Part shown: one piece after another, positions 10,148-19,443 of the stretch | Layout: the number at the start of each line of letters is the position of its first letter | Numbering within the stretch: the first letter of the stretch is position 1 | Source: Pascua guehoae | Lineage: Eukaryota; Basidiomycota; Tremellomycetes; Trichosporonales; Trichosporonaceae | Direction: 5' to 3' | DNA: 64,000 nt | Assembly (NCBI GenBank): GCA_001600415.1 | Contig: BCJX01000003.1 | Location: 2,232,761 to 2,296,760, forward strand | Made by a program: the position numbers and the translations under genes | The notes under the pieces: model-generated | The model's input: the letters and a program-made list of their open reading frames with translations, nothing else | Database searches by the model: none | What the model was told of the DNA's origin: nothing

Positions 10148-10965
10148 GGTGCTTTCGTTCTAGGTTGGTTCTGGGGAGGCCATCCACATGCCGCCACTAG
10201 AGTCTTTATACTCTGGGATCAGCATGGAGCAACACTACCCTCTCGCATCCAAGCGAGTGCCGCGGCTACAATGGTTGGATCGTCGCCGAATACCGAAACC
10301 ACGGGGACCGGCAATGGCCCAGCTTCTGTGCCCGTGGCTCGTCACAATCGACGGACATGGCCGAACCCCGGGCCATGGGCCATTTACCCCAGCCAAAGGT
10401 GTGCCTGCTAAACCTGGGCCTGCATGTGCCCCGCATTGTGCTGGCCGCTAGGCCGCTCGGCCACAAGGGTGCTTGCTTTTCGTCCGTCACCATGTCCGCG
10501 GTCCCCTCGGCCGCGCGTCCAGTGTCCCAGTCCCAGTCCCAGTCTCGTCCACACAAGCGTCAGTGCGCCACCCCACCAAAAACGCTCATCAAAACGTGGC
10601 CCACCACACACCACCCAATGCCGAGCTGTGTACTGTAGGCTCCTGTGTACCCCGGTACGCCCGAGCAGGACGCTCAAGCGAGCTGAAACAGCACCGCTGG
10701 GCGGCGGCGGAAACCGACATGTGATGCCAAGCCCGATCTGCAGCAGCCACAACCGGTATGCATCTGGCCGATCGGACAGCTTTGAGCGACCAAGCGGGGC
10801 CGAGCTATGCTACGACGATGCTGGATGGGCGTTATCGAGGCAGTTTCCCCCACGTGAAGGCCTGTTTAGCAAGAGCGGCACCTCTTCCGACTGGCTGGCG
10901 TTGATCACAGCCAGCCGAGTGGGGACTCACTCTCTACTTGGCACTCTGTTTTCCGAAACTGTATC
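10148..10965. other. Intergenic between nitronate monooxygenase and tRNA-Lys
   Basis: No gene recognised. A short repeat of CCCAGT (CAGTCCCAGTCCCAGTC near 10530) and ordinary GC-rich sequence only. It should hold the promoter of the monooxygenase gene, but I see no clear TATA element. Confidence 0.5.
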
Positions 10966-11054
10966 GCCTCGTTATATCAGTCGGTAGATAGTTTGACTCT
11001 TACTACCGCTAGTAGCAGATCAAAATGTCATGGGTTCGAGCCCCATACGAGGCT
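10966..11054 (+). tRNA. tRNA-Lys(CUU) with a 16-nt intron
   Basis: The sequence folds as a tRNA: acceptor GCCTCGT/ACGAGGC; D arm TATC-AGTCGGTA-GATA; anticodon stem TTTGA/TCAAA with loop C-T-CTT-A, an intron CTACCGCTAGTAGCAG inserted after position 37, then A; variable loop ATGTC; T arm ATGGG-TTCGAGC-CCCAT. The anticodon CTT reads AAG (lysine), and the T arm with TTCGAGCCCCA is typical of eukaryotic tRNA-Lys. The internal A box (D arm) and B box (GGTTCGAGCCC) are intact, and a run of five T follows 12 nt downstream. Oddities: the D stem is A/T-rich and the discriminator base is T, where lysine tRNAs usually have G or A, so it may be a diverged copy. Confidence 0.8.
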
Positions 11055-11065
11055 GATAGCATCGG

Positions 11066-11070
11066 TTTTT
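11066..11070 (+). terminator. Pol III terminator of tRNA-Lys
   Basis: Five consecutive T residues 12 nt after the tRNA discriminator base, the normal RNA polymerase III stop. Confidence 0.7.
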
Positions 11071-11811
11071 GAAGCCCTTCGGACTCATTGAAGAAGGGGC
11101 AGTGGGGCAGCTTGGCGTCTCTCTTCGGCTCGACGTTCATGTCATGTCATGTCCTCCATTGCCAGTCTGGTTGGCACGTGGTGGGCTACCGTTACGGAGA
11201 GGTGGGTGGCGCACTTGAGAATGTTCTATGCCACGTCACTAACGAGCTCAGCCACGAGAAATCTGCAGGATCTCGAGGCCGCACTCGCCGATGCGGGGAA
11301 CAACGGCCTGCTCATGGGGCTGAGACGACTGCGTGTGCTCGTATTCAACCAGTTGTGTGCTCTGCATTGCACGTCTCTGGCGGTGCTAAACCCCAGCTGA
11401 CCAAGCCCTGCAGCGGCCAGCCTCCATGAATCCATTGTTGACCAACACGGTCGCGTTCAATTGTCACGAGTGGCTTGGCGTTCGGCGATGCCGCCGGCCC
11501 ATGTCTCTGGGCACGGGCCATGTCGGACGAGGGGGCCAAAGATCGACGTGTTGGCTGACCTTTAGGTGAGCCCTGATTGGTCACTGGGGGATTTCGGCCG
11601 TGGTGGCGTGGAGATGGTGCTGGTCTCGGAGGCATGACGTCGTGCCCCTTTGGGTGAGCGAGGAAAACAAGATGCGACTGACTATAAAGCCAGGCCCGCC
11701 GTCACATGTTCAATCTCATCTCACACAATCCTCGAGTCGCAACTTCCCTGCCCACCACCACAACACACAACTCTACTTTCAACTTCTCTTCTCGCTCCAC
11801 AACAACCAAAC
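11071..11811. other. Intergenic with the promoter of the cysteine-rich gene
   Basis: No gene seen. A TATAAA (11683-11688, GACTATAAAGCC) lies about 124 bp before the next start codon and is followed by a C/T- and A/C-rich leader, as in strongly expressed fungal genes. Confidence 0.55.
11683..11688 (+). promoter_or_regulatory. TATA box of the cysteine-rich gene
   Basis: TATAAA in a GC-rich setting, at a plausible distance before a pyrimidine/CA-rich 5' leader and the ATG at 11812. Confidence 0.55.
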
Positions 11812-12323
11812 ATGTCCGAGTGCACTGGTAACCCCGACAACTGCGGCTTCTGCACGGTGAGTCTCGGTGACGCCACCCAGCCTGAGCCACCATGGCCGAC
11901 GTCTTCCTCGGTCCTGCCTACCTCTGCTCTTGACAATGCACCCCCAAGCAGTCGCTGACCACCCAGCCCGCTCCCCAGCTCCACCACCACTGCGCCAAGG
12001 AGGAGGTCGCCGGCTGCTCTGCCAACCCCTCGGCGTGCGCGGCGTGCGGCTCGCACGGCTCTTGCGTGGCCAAGGACTGCACTGGGTAAGTATCATGTCC
12101 TTCCCTCGATCGCTTCCTGCATGCCTTGTTTCCTTGACCTCGACCTTCCTCATGTCTGATCCCCCCCCCCCCCCCTTCCCACCCCTTCTCTTCTCTCCCG
12201 CAGCGGCTAACATCCAGCAACGTCACGACCTGCAAGGCCTGCGCGGGCAACTACGACAGCTGCCGCAAGGCCCAGCTCACGGCTACCGAGGGTGTCGACC
12301 GCCCCACCGCTCCCCCCGCCTAA
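11812..12323 (+). CDS. Small cysteine-rich, metallothionein-like protein
   Basis: Three exons (11812-11856, 11952-12085, 12218-12323) join in phase to a 94-residue protein with 12 cysteines, including three Cys-x-x-Cys pairs (CGFC, CAAC, CKAC), an HHHC cluster and regularly spaced single cysteines (CSANPSAC, CVAKDC, CAGNYDSC). It has no signal peptide or membrane segment. Such composition suggests a cytosolic metal-binding (Cu/Zn/Cd) protein, but I recognise no named metallothionein family, and the Cys-x-Cys pairs typical of most fungal metallothioneins are absent; function is inference. The last exon uses GCTAACATCCAG as acceptor. An AG 14 nt upstream (CTCTCCCGCAG) would instead give a stop after two glycines and a protein of 61 residues. 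A TATA box and C-rich intron 2 are present. Confidence 0.7.
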
Positions 12324-13232
12324 GCGGCTTCTGGACGGCTATCCCGGACGTCTGAAGGATCGCCGCGGACGTCTCGCGTCGTCAACAAGCGAAACCAACC
12401 AAACTCCCCAAACTCCCAACATGCACAAAGCAACCCCATCGACATTCCTCCCACATCCTCCACTCGACTTCCACGCACCACCTCGCTGCGGCTCGGATGA
12501 GTCGCTGTAGCATCACTTGTATTCTCGACATGCATAGTCACTTGTTCCCATACTGCCCCACTACTGCTACCAGCAAGGTTGAGAGTGGTAACATTGCGAT
12601 ATCTTGTTTGGGCTAGGGTACGTGGGCCGCGTCCCCGTCTGCCACTGTGTGATCTACCGTCTGTCGCACCGTCCTCGTTACTCACCGCATCCGTGCCCTC
12701 ATCCCTTGTTACTCACCAAACAGCGTCCTCACCACACACGACTCCACCACTCACCACGGTACCAAACAGCACACACACAGCATTGCGCCTTACACCCAAC
12801 CACCCCTGCATCAACACACAATCCAGCATTCCAACCCGCCACGCGCCCCCCATTTGCAGTGCAGGGCACGACAGAACGCACCCGGCGTCGCACTGTGTAC
12901 TGTGCCCCCCTCTACTTGACTACAGGGTCCGGAAACTCGTGAGACTCGGGCTCAGCTCTCAGCTAGGGCCAGGCCGCGATGCGCATCGACATACGGACAA
13001 AAACAATGACCCGACGAGCGAACGCACCGACGTTCCTGGCTTCTTGTATCCTGCATTTCCTGCATTTCCTGTGCGTGCCTATCTGAATGCCGTGCGCAGC
13101 AAGCTTCATGTGGCAGTCTCGACTTGGCGACGCCTGTCGTTGCCTGCTGAGACACCCCCAACACCCACACACACACCAACACAATCCAAGCTCATTCTAC
13201 ACCATGCATCAATGTCCAACCCCACACACCGC
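12324..13232. other. Convergent intergenic region
   Basis: Lies between the 3' ends of the cysteine-rich gene and acetate kinase. CA/CT-rich low-complexity sequence; an open frame continues on the plus strand into antisense of acetate kinase, but has no family motif. A stray copy of the TGGCAGTCTC cassette core is at 13101-13134. Confidence 0.5.
13101..13134 (+). repeat. Stray copy of the TGGCAGTCTC cassette core
   Basis: AGCTTCATGTGGCAGTCTCG closely matches copy a at about 561-580 (one or two mismatches in 20). The TATA part is not present. Confidence 0.45.
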
Positions 13233-15966
13233 CTAGAACCCAAACTCCTCCCTGGCCATGTGCGCACACCACCCCTCCTCGTCCGTCTCCACCACGACCG
13301 CCCTCAGCCTCGACCCCTCCCCCGAGACCTCCCTGACCTGTCCATGCCGCACCTCATTCCTCTTCTGATCGACGCTGGCGCCGAGCCACGCAAAATGCTC
13401 GAGGACGTCGGCGCGGAGCGGCGCAGAGTTTTCGCCAATGCCGCCGGAGAAGACGAGGGTGATTTCCTCGAGCGGGACGGACGCCAGGAGCTTGCACAGG
13501 TACGACGAGACGTGCGACAGGAGGCGGTCGAGGAAGACGGCGTGGGCGAGCTTTGCGCTGGTGTGCTGGTGGGGCGTGCAGTGGGCGAGGGTGGTGTCGG
13601 ACGCGCGGGCGGTGATGAGGGCGTAGTTTTGGGTGCCTGCTAGGGCTGTGAGGCCGGATTTTCTACTGTTAGAGCCGCGGGGGGGGGGGGGGGGGTTGTG
13701 GCTTTGAGGATAATACGACAAGTGGACGACGAGTTTCTTGTGACTTTGAGAATATGACGTGCTAAGACTCGGACTCACTTGTTCATGACATACTCGGCCT
13801 TTGTGACGCTAATGTCCTTGAGACCCGCGTCGGACGCATAGTCGCTCGTCTGGTGGAAGATGGCGGTGGGGTCGATGGTGCCCGTGCGCGTGCCGCCGAC
13901 GAGACCCTCGAGGGGGGTAAGGCCCATGCCTGGTGTTAGAGACGGAGGCGGGTTGGGGACGCGGTGAGGTAGAAACAGGGTGTACAGTGCGGGAGCCAAG
14001 AGATTGGGACGAGCCGAAGATACAGAAGACGCAGGAGACCCAGGAGTTGGAGGAGCGGAGGAGAGATAGGAGCTGTAGGAGAGATAGGAGCTGTAGGAGA
14101 TGTAGGAGATGTAGGATATGTGGGAGCTGTAGGAGATGTAGGAGATATAGGAGATGTACGAGACGTACGAGATGTACGAGATGTACGAGATGTACGAGAT
14201 GTAGCAGCTGTACGAACTGACGAGCTGTACGAGCTGTAGGAGCTCTACGAGCTGTTCGAGCTGTCCGAGCTGTAGGGGACATACCAACGCAACAAAGCTT
14301 GGAATCCGAGATCTTGTCTCGGCGTACGCTCCACACCCCCTTTCCACACCAGCAGCCCTCACTCATCCGATCACACCACTGCCGCATGGGCCGCATGGTG
14401 GTCCTCACCTTCGCAGTACTCACTCGTATCAATCGACTCTCCTGCACGGATACAACACGCACTCGCGCCGCTGCCAAGGTGCGCGACGACGAGGTTGATC
14501 TTGTCCCGCGGCTTGTCCCACGTGCGCGACAGCGTATTGACGATACTCGCATACGAGAGGCCGTGGAAGCCGTACTTTCGCAGCGGGATCGGGAGCTTGG
14601 TGTCGGGCGGCGGGAGGGGGTAGGTGTATACTTCGGGCGGGAGGGTTTGCTGCTGTCAGTCGAGCGCTGGCAAGTGGGCCATCGTGTGGCGAGTTATAAA
14701 GGAGGACAGAATGTCACGACAGGATAAGGGAGGGCTGGACCGCTACTTCGTAGGGGGTGCATGCCCAGACGTTACCTCTGGATAGACCACACACTCACGT
14801 GGAAGAGCGTGTCGAAGAGCATGAGCGATGTGTGTTCCGGCAAGTCGTCGAGGCACGCGCGGACGCCGAGGACTGCGTGGTGGTTCTGCCCGTCAGTGAT
14901 TCCTCGTCTGTCAGTTGACCGTCCCACCGTGCCCCCATGACACCAGCGGACCAAGGCGTGGGTTAGACCAAAGCAGTCCCGCTGGTCGCCTCAAAGCCGA
15001 GCTCAAGCCAACGGCCATCACCACGCCGCGAGCCTAGGTGGCACCCCTTGGTCCCCACCAACTTTTCCCCATCCCACGTCGGAACTCACGTGCAGGGGCG
15101 CAAAGGTACTCAGCTCATCCATCTCCTTGAGCGCCTCGTGGTGGTCCTTTGTCACCACGACGCCCTTCTTGTGCTCTCCCCCGTGGACGCTGAGGTCAGC
15201 CTGTGCTGCTGTGGCAACCGGGAGAACAGGGAACCAGCACCTGGAATTACATCCGTGGCACTCACATACGGTGGACAATGTACTTGATGTCCTCGCGCTT
15301 CACACCCGAGTCGCCGAGGTGGTCGAGGATCTGCGGGAAGAGCTCGCGATCTATGTGTCAGTTGATATGTCAACGGATGACGGAGAAGTAACGGGGGGCG
15401 ACGGAGAAGTAACGGGGCGCAATGGGATAGCACCGCCTGAGGTCCAGTCTCCGTCTCCAAGTCTGACCAGCCTCAGTGCCCGCCGTCCATAGGCCCACAA
15501 TGTGACAAGGATGTCCAGGTGTCCCTTAGTACTCCGCGGCTTCAGACCCCACTGGTCGTTTGGCAGCTCATCTACGTCCCAGCTCGCATTCTCCACTCCC
15601 TATCCAGCGACACATCCTACCCGCCGAGGTTCTCATCAGCGCGCTGGTGTATCGCCACTCTCTCACATCTAATATCGTTGCCCTTGACACTGTTGTATCC
15701 TCGTCCACACCTTGAGAAAGTGGGAAACACGACTCACGCTCAACCTTGTCGCCCTCCTCGCCGACTTCGTCTACATCGTGGCCCTTGTCGCCATCCCACT
15801 GGATCTTGATCGTCACCTTGTCGCCCTTGGCGCCAATGTTGGAGACGGCAATCTTGGCCGCGTGCACGAGCGGCTCATTTGGGGACGCGGGGAGGGCAAA
15901 GAGCTTGCCCTTGATGGACGACGAGCCGCAGTTGAGCGCGAGGAGGTGCATGGCTGGACTTGGCAA
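13233..15966 (-). CDS. ACK1: Acetate kinase
   Basis: Seven exons (15966-15738, 15350-15266, 15189-15090, 14885-14799, 14649-14424, 13929-13779, 13662-13233) give 435 residues (430 if the second ATG, at 15951, is used). The enzyme interconverts acetyl phosphate + ADP and acetate + ATP; in fungi it is expected to work with phosphoketolase Xfp, which is not in this window. Family landmarks are all present: LNCGSSSIK at the N-terminus, [69 protein letters not shown] and near the C-terminus FSGGIGENS. Exon 5 has tandem acceptors (CTGACAGCAG) that add or skip one Gln. Intron 5 (494 nt) carries a 9-bp minisatellite and intron 6 a G-run of about 18 nt. Confidence 0.93.
13679..13696. repeat. G homopolymer in acetate kinase intron 6
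   Basis: About 18 consecutive G on the plus strand (C on the coding strand) within a 116-nt intron. Confidence 0.85.
14043..14276. repeat. 9-bp minisatellite in acetate kinase intron 5
   Basis: Degenerate head-to-tail copies of GAGATGTAC / GAGCTGTAG / GAGATGTAG run for about 230 bp. On the coding strand it reads as repeated (GTACATCTC)/(CTACAGCTC). The strict 9-bp period keeps one frame open, but conserved acetate kinase segments on both sides splice directly across it. Confidence 0.9.
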
Positions 15967-16397
15967 GGGGTCGCTCGTTTGGTAGGCTGTAATGTCTCGA
16001 ACGACTGACTTGAACGGGTCAGAGTTGTCGCGTCGCTGGGCTCGCCTTGCGTGGTCGCTGTATCGAAGGGGGCGTTGAGAAAGAGCAAGGACGAGGGTGA
16101 GTTGTCAAGCACCAGGCTGGATAATGATTCCCAAGCTGCGAGCTTCGATATACTCACAAGCCACAAGCCACACATGACGACAAATGTTCAACAGTTCGGG
16201 ACGAGACGGACAACACCGAGGATGTCGTCGCCTCCACTGACGTCATACCCAGCCACACTTGCCGCCGGCATCCCCTGCACCGTGCAACTTCGGGACACGA
16301 TACATACATGACTCTCGCAGGTACTGGCTCTGGAAGGCCGGCCTGCTACATGGGACTCGGTGACTCTGCATCGCTAATGCTCCCAACGTCGTCAACT
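15967..16397. other. Intergenic, upstream of acetate kinase
   Basis: Short region between the acetate kinase start and the stop of the coiled-coil/DUF7923-like gene. No gene or clear promoter motif seen. Confidence 0.5.
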
Positions 16398-18951
16398 TCA
16401 GTGTGCGTCGTGGCGGGGGCGTGTGGCATGGAAGCGGTGCCAGGGTGCTTCGGCGTTCGTCGCCTCATCGATGCTGAAATCAACTGGAGGTCTGGCAGTC
16501 GCGGCCGTCGAAATTAGCGAGTGCGAGCTGGAGGGCCGGTGGATTGGTTCCTCGGAACTCCACGCAGGAGGGCGCAAGACGTGCGTGCGGGAGGCGGCCG
16601 GGACGTGCCCCAGGAGCCTCTCATCCTCCTCTTCGTTGCTGGACGGCGGGCTACCACCGATGGAGCCGGCAAACGAGCTCGGACCGATCGGACGGGGAGT
16701 AGCACGGTGCCGAGCATTAGAGGCAGGGGCCAGTGACGAGACGCTGTCAAGCCAGTCGTGAAGTGCTTCTGCTGTGCGGGGTGGTTGGGGTGCCCGATAC
16801 TGCTGCCACGGTGGAGCAGCCTGTCCCGTTGGAATCATCGGCGGGGCCGGAGTGGGGCCGGTTGGCATTGGGGTAAACGGGATCGGCGAATCGAGGGGAC
16901 CGTACGGGGTGGGTGGCGCAGGTGAAGACACTTGGGATCCCTGCGTAGCGTACTTTGGCTCTTGTGTACGTGTGTACGCCTGCCAAAAGCCTTGGGATGC
17001 GTGACCACTTGTTGCCGTCTGCTGGAAGCGATGCGCATTGTTTGTGCCGAGATACGAAACAGACGTCCCAGTCGACTGAGCAGATTGAAGGCGCCCGGTC
17101 GGTTGAGGTGCATGGGTGCCCCCGGTCGGTTGTGCCGAATGGAGCGCAGTACTGCTCACACCCGTACGACTCTGCTTATTCGCCAGGCGCTGCTTCCACT
17201 GGTCTGCCGTGGTGCCGAAGAGGCAATCGACGTAGAAGAGCCGTTCTTGTCCCAGCGATCGGAAGGGGTCCGCGTCCGGGTCGCTGGGACCTGTCGACCG
17301 TGCCGCGAAAAACTTGTCAGAGAACGACGGCCCGATCTCGTCAACAAGCTCCTTGTGAGCCTGAAGATACATGCGGTCCTGACCCGCAGCGAGGAGGATC
17401 ATCTTGTAGGCAGGTTGACGAGCACGAGTTCGAAGCTGAGCCCGAAGTTTGACCGACGCGCCCATCCTTCCAGGAACGTCGCTGATGACAATTTCTTCGG
17501 CCATCGCGTCAAAACCTTCGAGGAAATCTTCGAATTGCTGGGTAGACGATATACGACTCGTCTGTATGTCAGCAAACGCCAAGCATGAGGGACGTACTGC
17601 TTGGAGATCGGCAATTGTCTTGGTGCGGTCCATAAACATGAACATGTCGAGCGTCAGGTCCTCGAGTCCTTTGACCATTTTGCAAAGGCGTCGAGCTTCG
17701 CCAACAATCTCTTGAGCAGTCTTGAAACCGCCATCGTAGCCTTGAGCGAGCAGTTTGGGGTCGAACTGAAAGGTCAGCGCTGGCACTCTCAGCATTTGTG
17801 ACCTACCATCCTCCCCTCACCCTCCACAAGGACGAGAATGGCGTGCCCGGTTTTGGCTTCAGTTTGAAGGAGCTGGTGGGCTTTCTCAAGGGCTTTGTAC
17901 TCGTCCTGGAGAACTTCATTCGCCTTCTCGAGGTTCTTGTACTTGTCCTCTAGGTCGAGGTACCACTTGCCGATGGTTGTACGCCGAGCCTCCCACCTGT
18001 CAACTTCATCGCGTGCGGCTTTCTCCCCCGCCTTTGCCTGATCGGCTTCGTCCAGAGCGGCTTCGGCACGACCCTTCCACTTGCGGACACGGTCGCGCTG
18101 CTTATGATATTCCTCGATCAGGAACTCGATCTTCTCCTCGAGCTGGGCTCGCGTCTCCTGGTCGGGGTCGGGAGGAGGAAGAGCGACTTGCTCTTGAGCA
18201 ACGACAATGGACTGAGGACACTTGTGGCTGATAGTCAGCGTCGTCGTCGTCATACCTTACTTACTCTTCCAACTCGGTCGTGATTCGTGCCCTGACTTCG
18301 TCGACACTGCCACCAAAGGTAGCGATTGTCTCCCTCATAGGGGACAAGAGGCGGCTAGTGGTCAGCTTCGTCGTGTGCCTCCACTCACTCCCTCAGCATT
18401 TGCGAGATCATGGCGGTCACCTCTTCAACGCCATCACCCCCAAGTCCGACTACCTTCTCCCACAGCTCCGATCGTGCTCGCTCAAGCTCATCGAGCTCAT
18501 CGAGGCTGTCCTGGAACTGTGCTTGCGTGGAAGTTGTAGCGATCTCCTGGGGGTGGACTTCGGCATCCTCAGCGGTGTTGTTCCTGGTGCCAGCTGACGT
18601 GAGGGCAGCGCTGCCGACCTCTTGGGGGTCGACACCATTCTCCTCAATGGCGTTGTTCAGGTTGTCAGCTGACGCGAGGGCAGGTTTGTCCGGCTCCTCG
18701 GTGTCCATGACGACATCATCGACGATGGCGGTCGGGTTACTGGGTGACGTGACTGTAGGGCTTGCGATTTCCTGGGGGGGTTGAGGAGGGGAGGGGGGAA
18801 GAGGGGGTAGGGGTAGCTCCTCCTCCTGCTCTGGGGAGGATGGGACACTCTCGGGGAGGCTGTACATGGCGGGGGGCCGCTGAAATCAGACTCTGAACAT
18901 GCGCAGCGAGCGACTCACCGGCGGCGGCGGCGAGGGGGCTTGTGAGGACAT
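16398..18951 (-). CDS. Coiled-coil protein with a DUF7923-like domain
   Basis: Six exons (18951-18919, 18879-18389, 18354-18265, 18227-17807, 17765-17598, 17561-16398) give about 788 residues. The order is: a Pro/acidic disordered N-terminus (SQAPSPPPP...), a helical acidic segment, a long coiled coil (LEEKIEFLIEEYHKQRDRVR to KALEKAHQLLQTEAK), then a globular domain starting ILVLVEGEGRMFDPKLLAQG and continuing GGFKTAQEIVGEARRL, which resembles the N-terminal domain (DUF7923) of fungal CCCH zinc-finger proteins, and finally a long Ser/Pro/Gln-rich tail. In those relatives a coiled coil precedes this domain and CCCH fingers follow it; here I find no CCCH motif in the tail. A 36-nt in-frame segment (17562-17597, GTACGT...GCTGACATACAG) has every intron signal and is treated as an intron; if retained the protein gains 12 residues. 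Function unknown; RNA-related by analogy only. Confidence 0.7.
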
Positions 18952-19443
18952 GGGCGTGTGTGAGGGTGTGGCCGTCTGCGTGCGAGTGCGTGATGAATGA
19001 TGGAAGCAAGAGGATGAAAGAGAATGGAAGGGAATGAAAGAGGGTGAAGAGAACAAAGAGAAGGAAAGAGGATGTTGAGAGAGGATGTGAAAAGAGAATG
19101 AGGAAGATGAAGATATGATTCCACGGCCAGCCGCGGCCAGGACCACGGATGACGATCAGCACGTGTTGACCTTCCCTTGCACACATTTCCTTCCCTCGCA
19201 CCATTTCCTTCCTCCGTTAGATCCTTCCTTCTCCCAGAATGACACCCGTTCCTTCTCTCACGAGAGTGACAATTTGCTGGTCGATATTCCATGCCGTACA
19301 ATGGCTGTACAACCATATGAATGTATTGAGAAAGTGACCAGATACACCCACTACAGGGGCAGCGCTGGGTTAAGAAAGACTGCTGGTACACTACTGTGTA
19401 CCGCTCGTAGCCGCGTTTCCAATGCTTGCCGCTACAGAATTAC
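18952..19443. other. Intergenic, purine/pyrimidine-skewed
   Basis: A strongly purine-rich stretch (GGAAxGAAAGAGxx motifs, about 18995-19110) upstream of the coiled-coil gene, reading as a pyrimidine-rich leader on its coding strand. No separate gene seen. Confidence 0.55.

Noticed and set aside
12579..13643. 354-codon open frame on the plus strand
   Set aside because: The 3' half is antisense to the well-supported last exon of acetate kinase; the 5' half is CA/CT low-complexity sequence.
19310..19345. GTATTGAGAAAGTGACC as another copy of the TATA-linked cassette
   Set aside because: The order of the sub-blocks differs from the cassette, and no TATA string follows.
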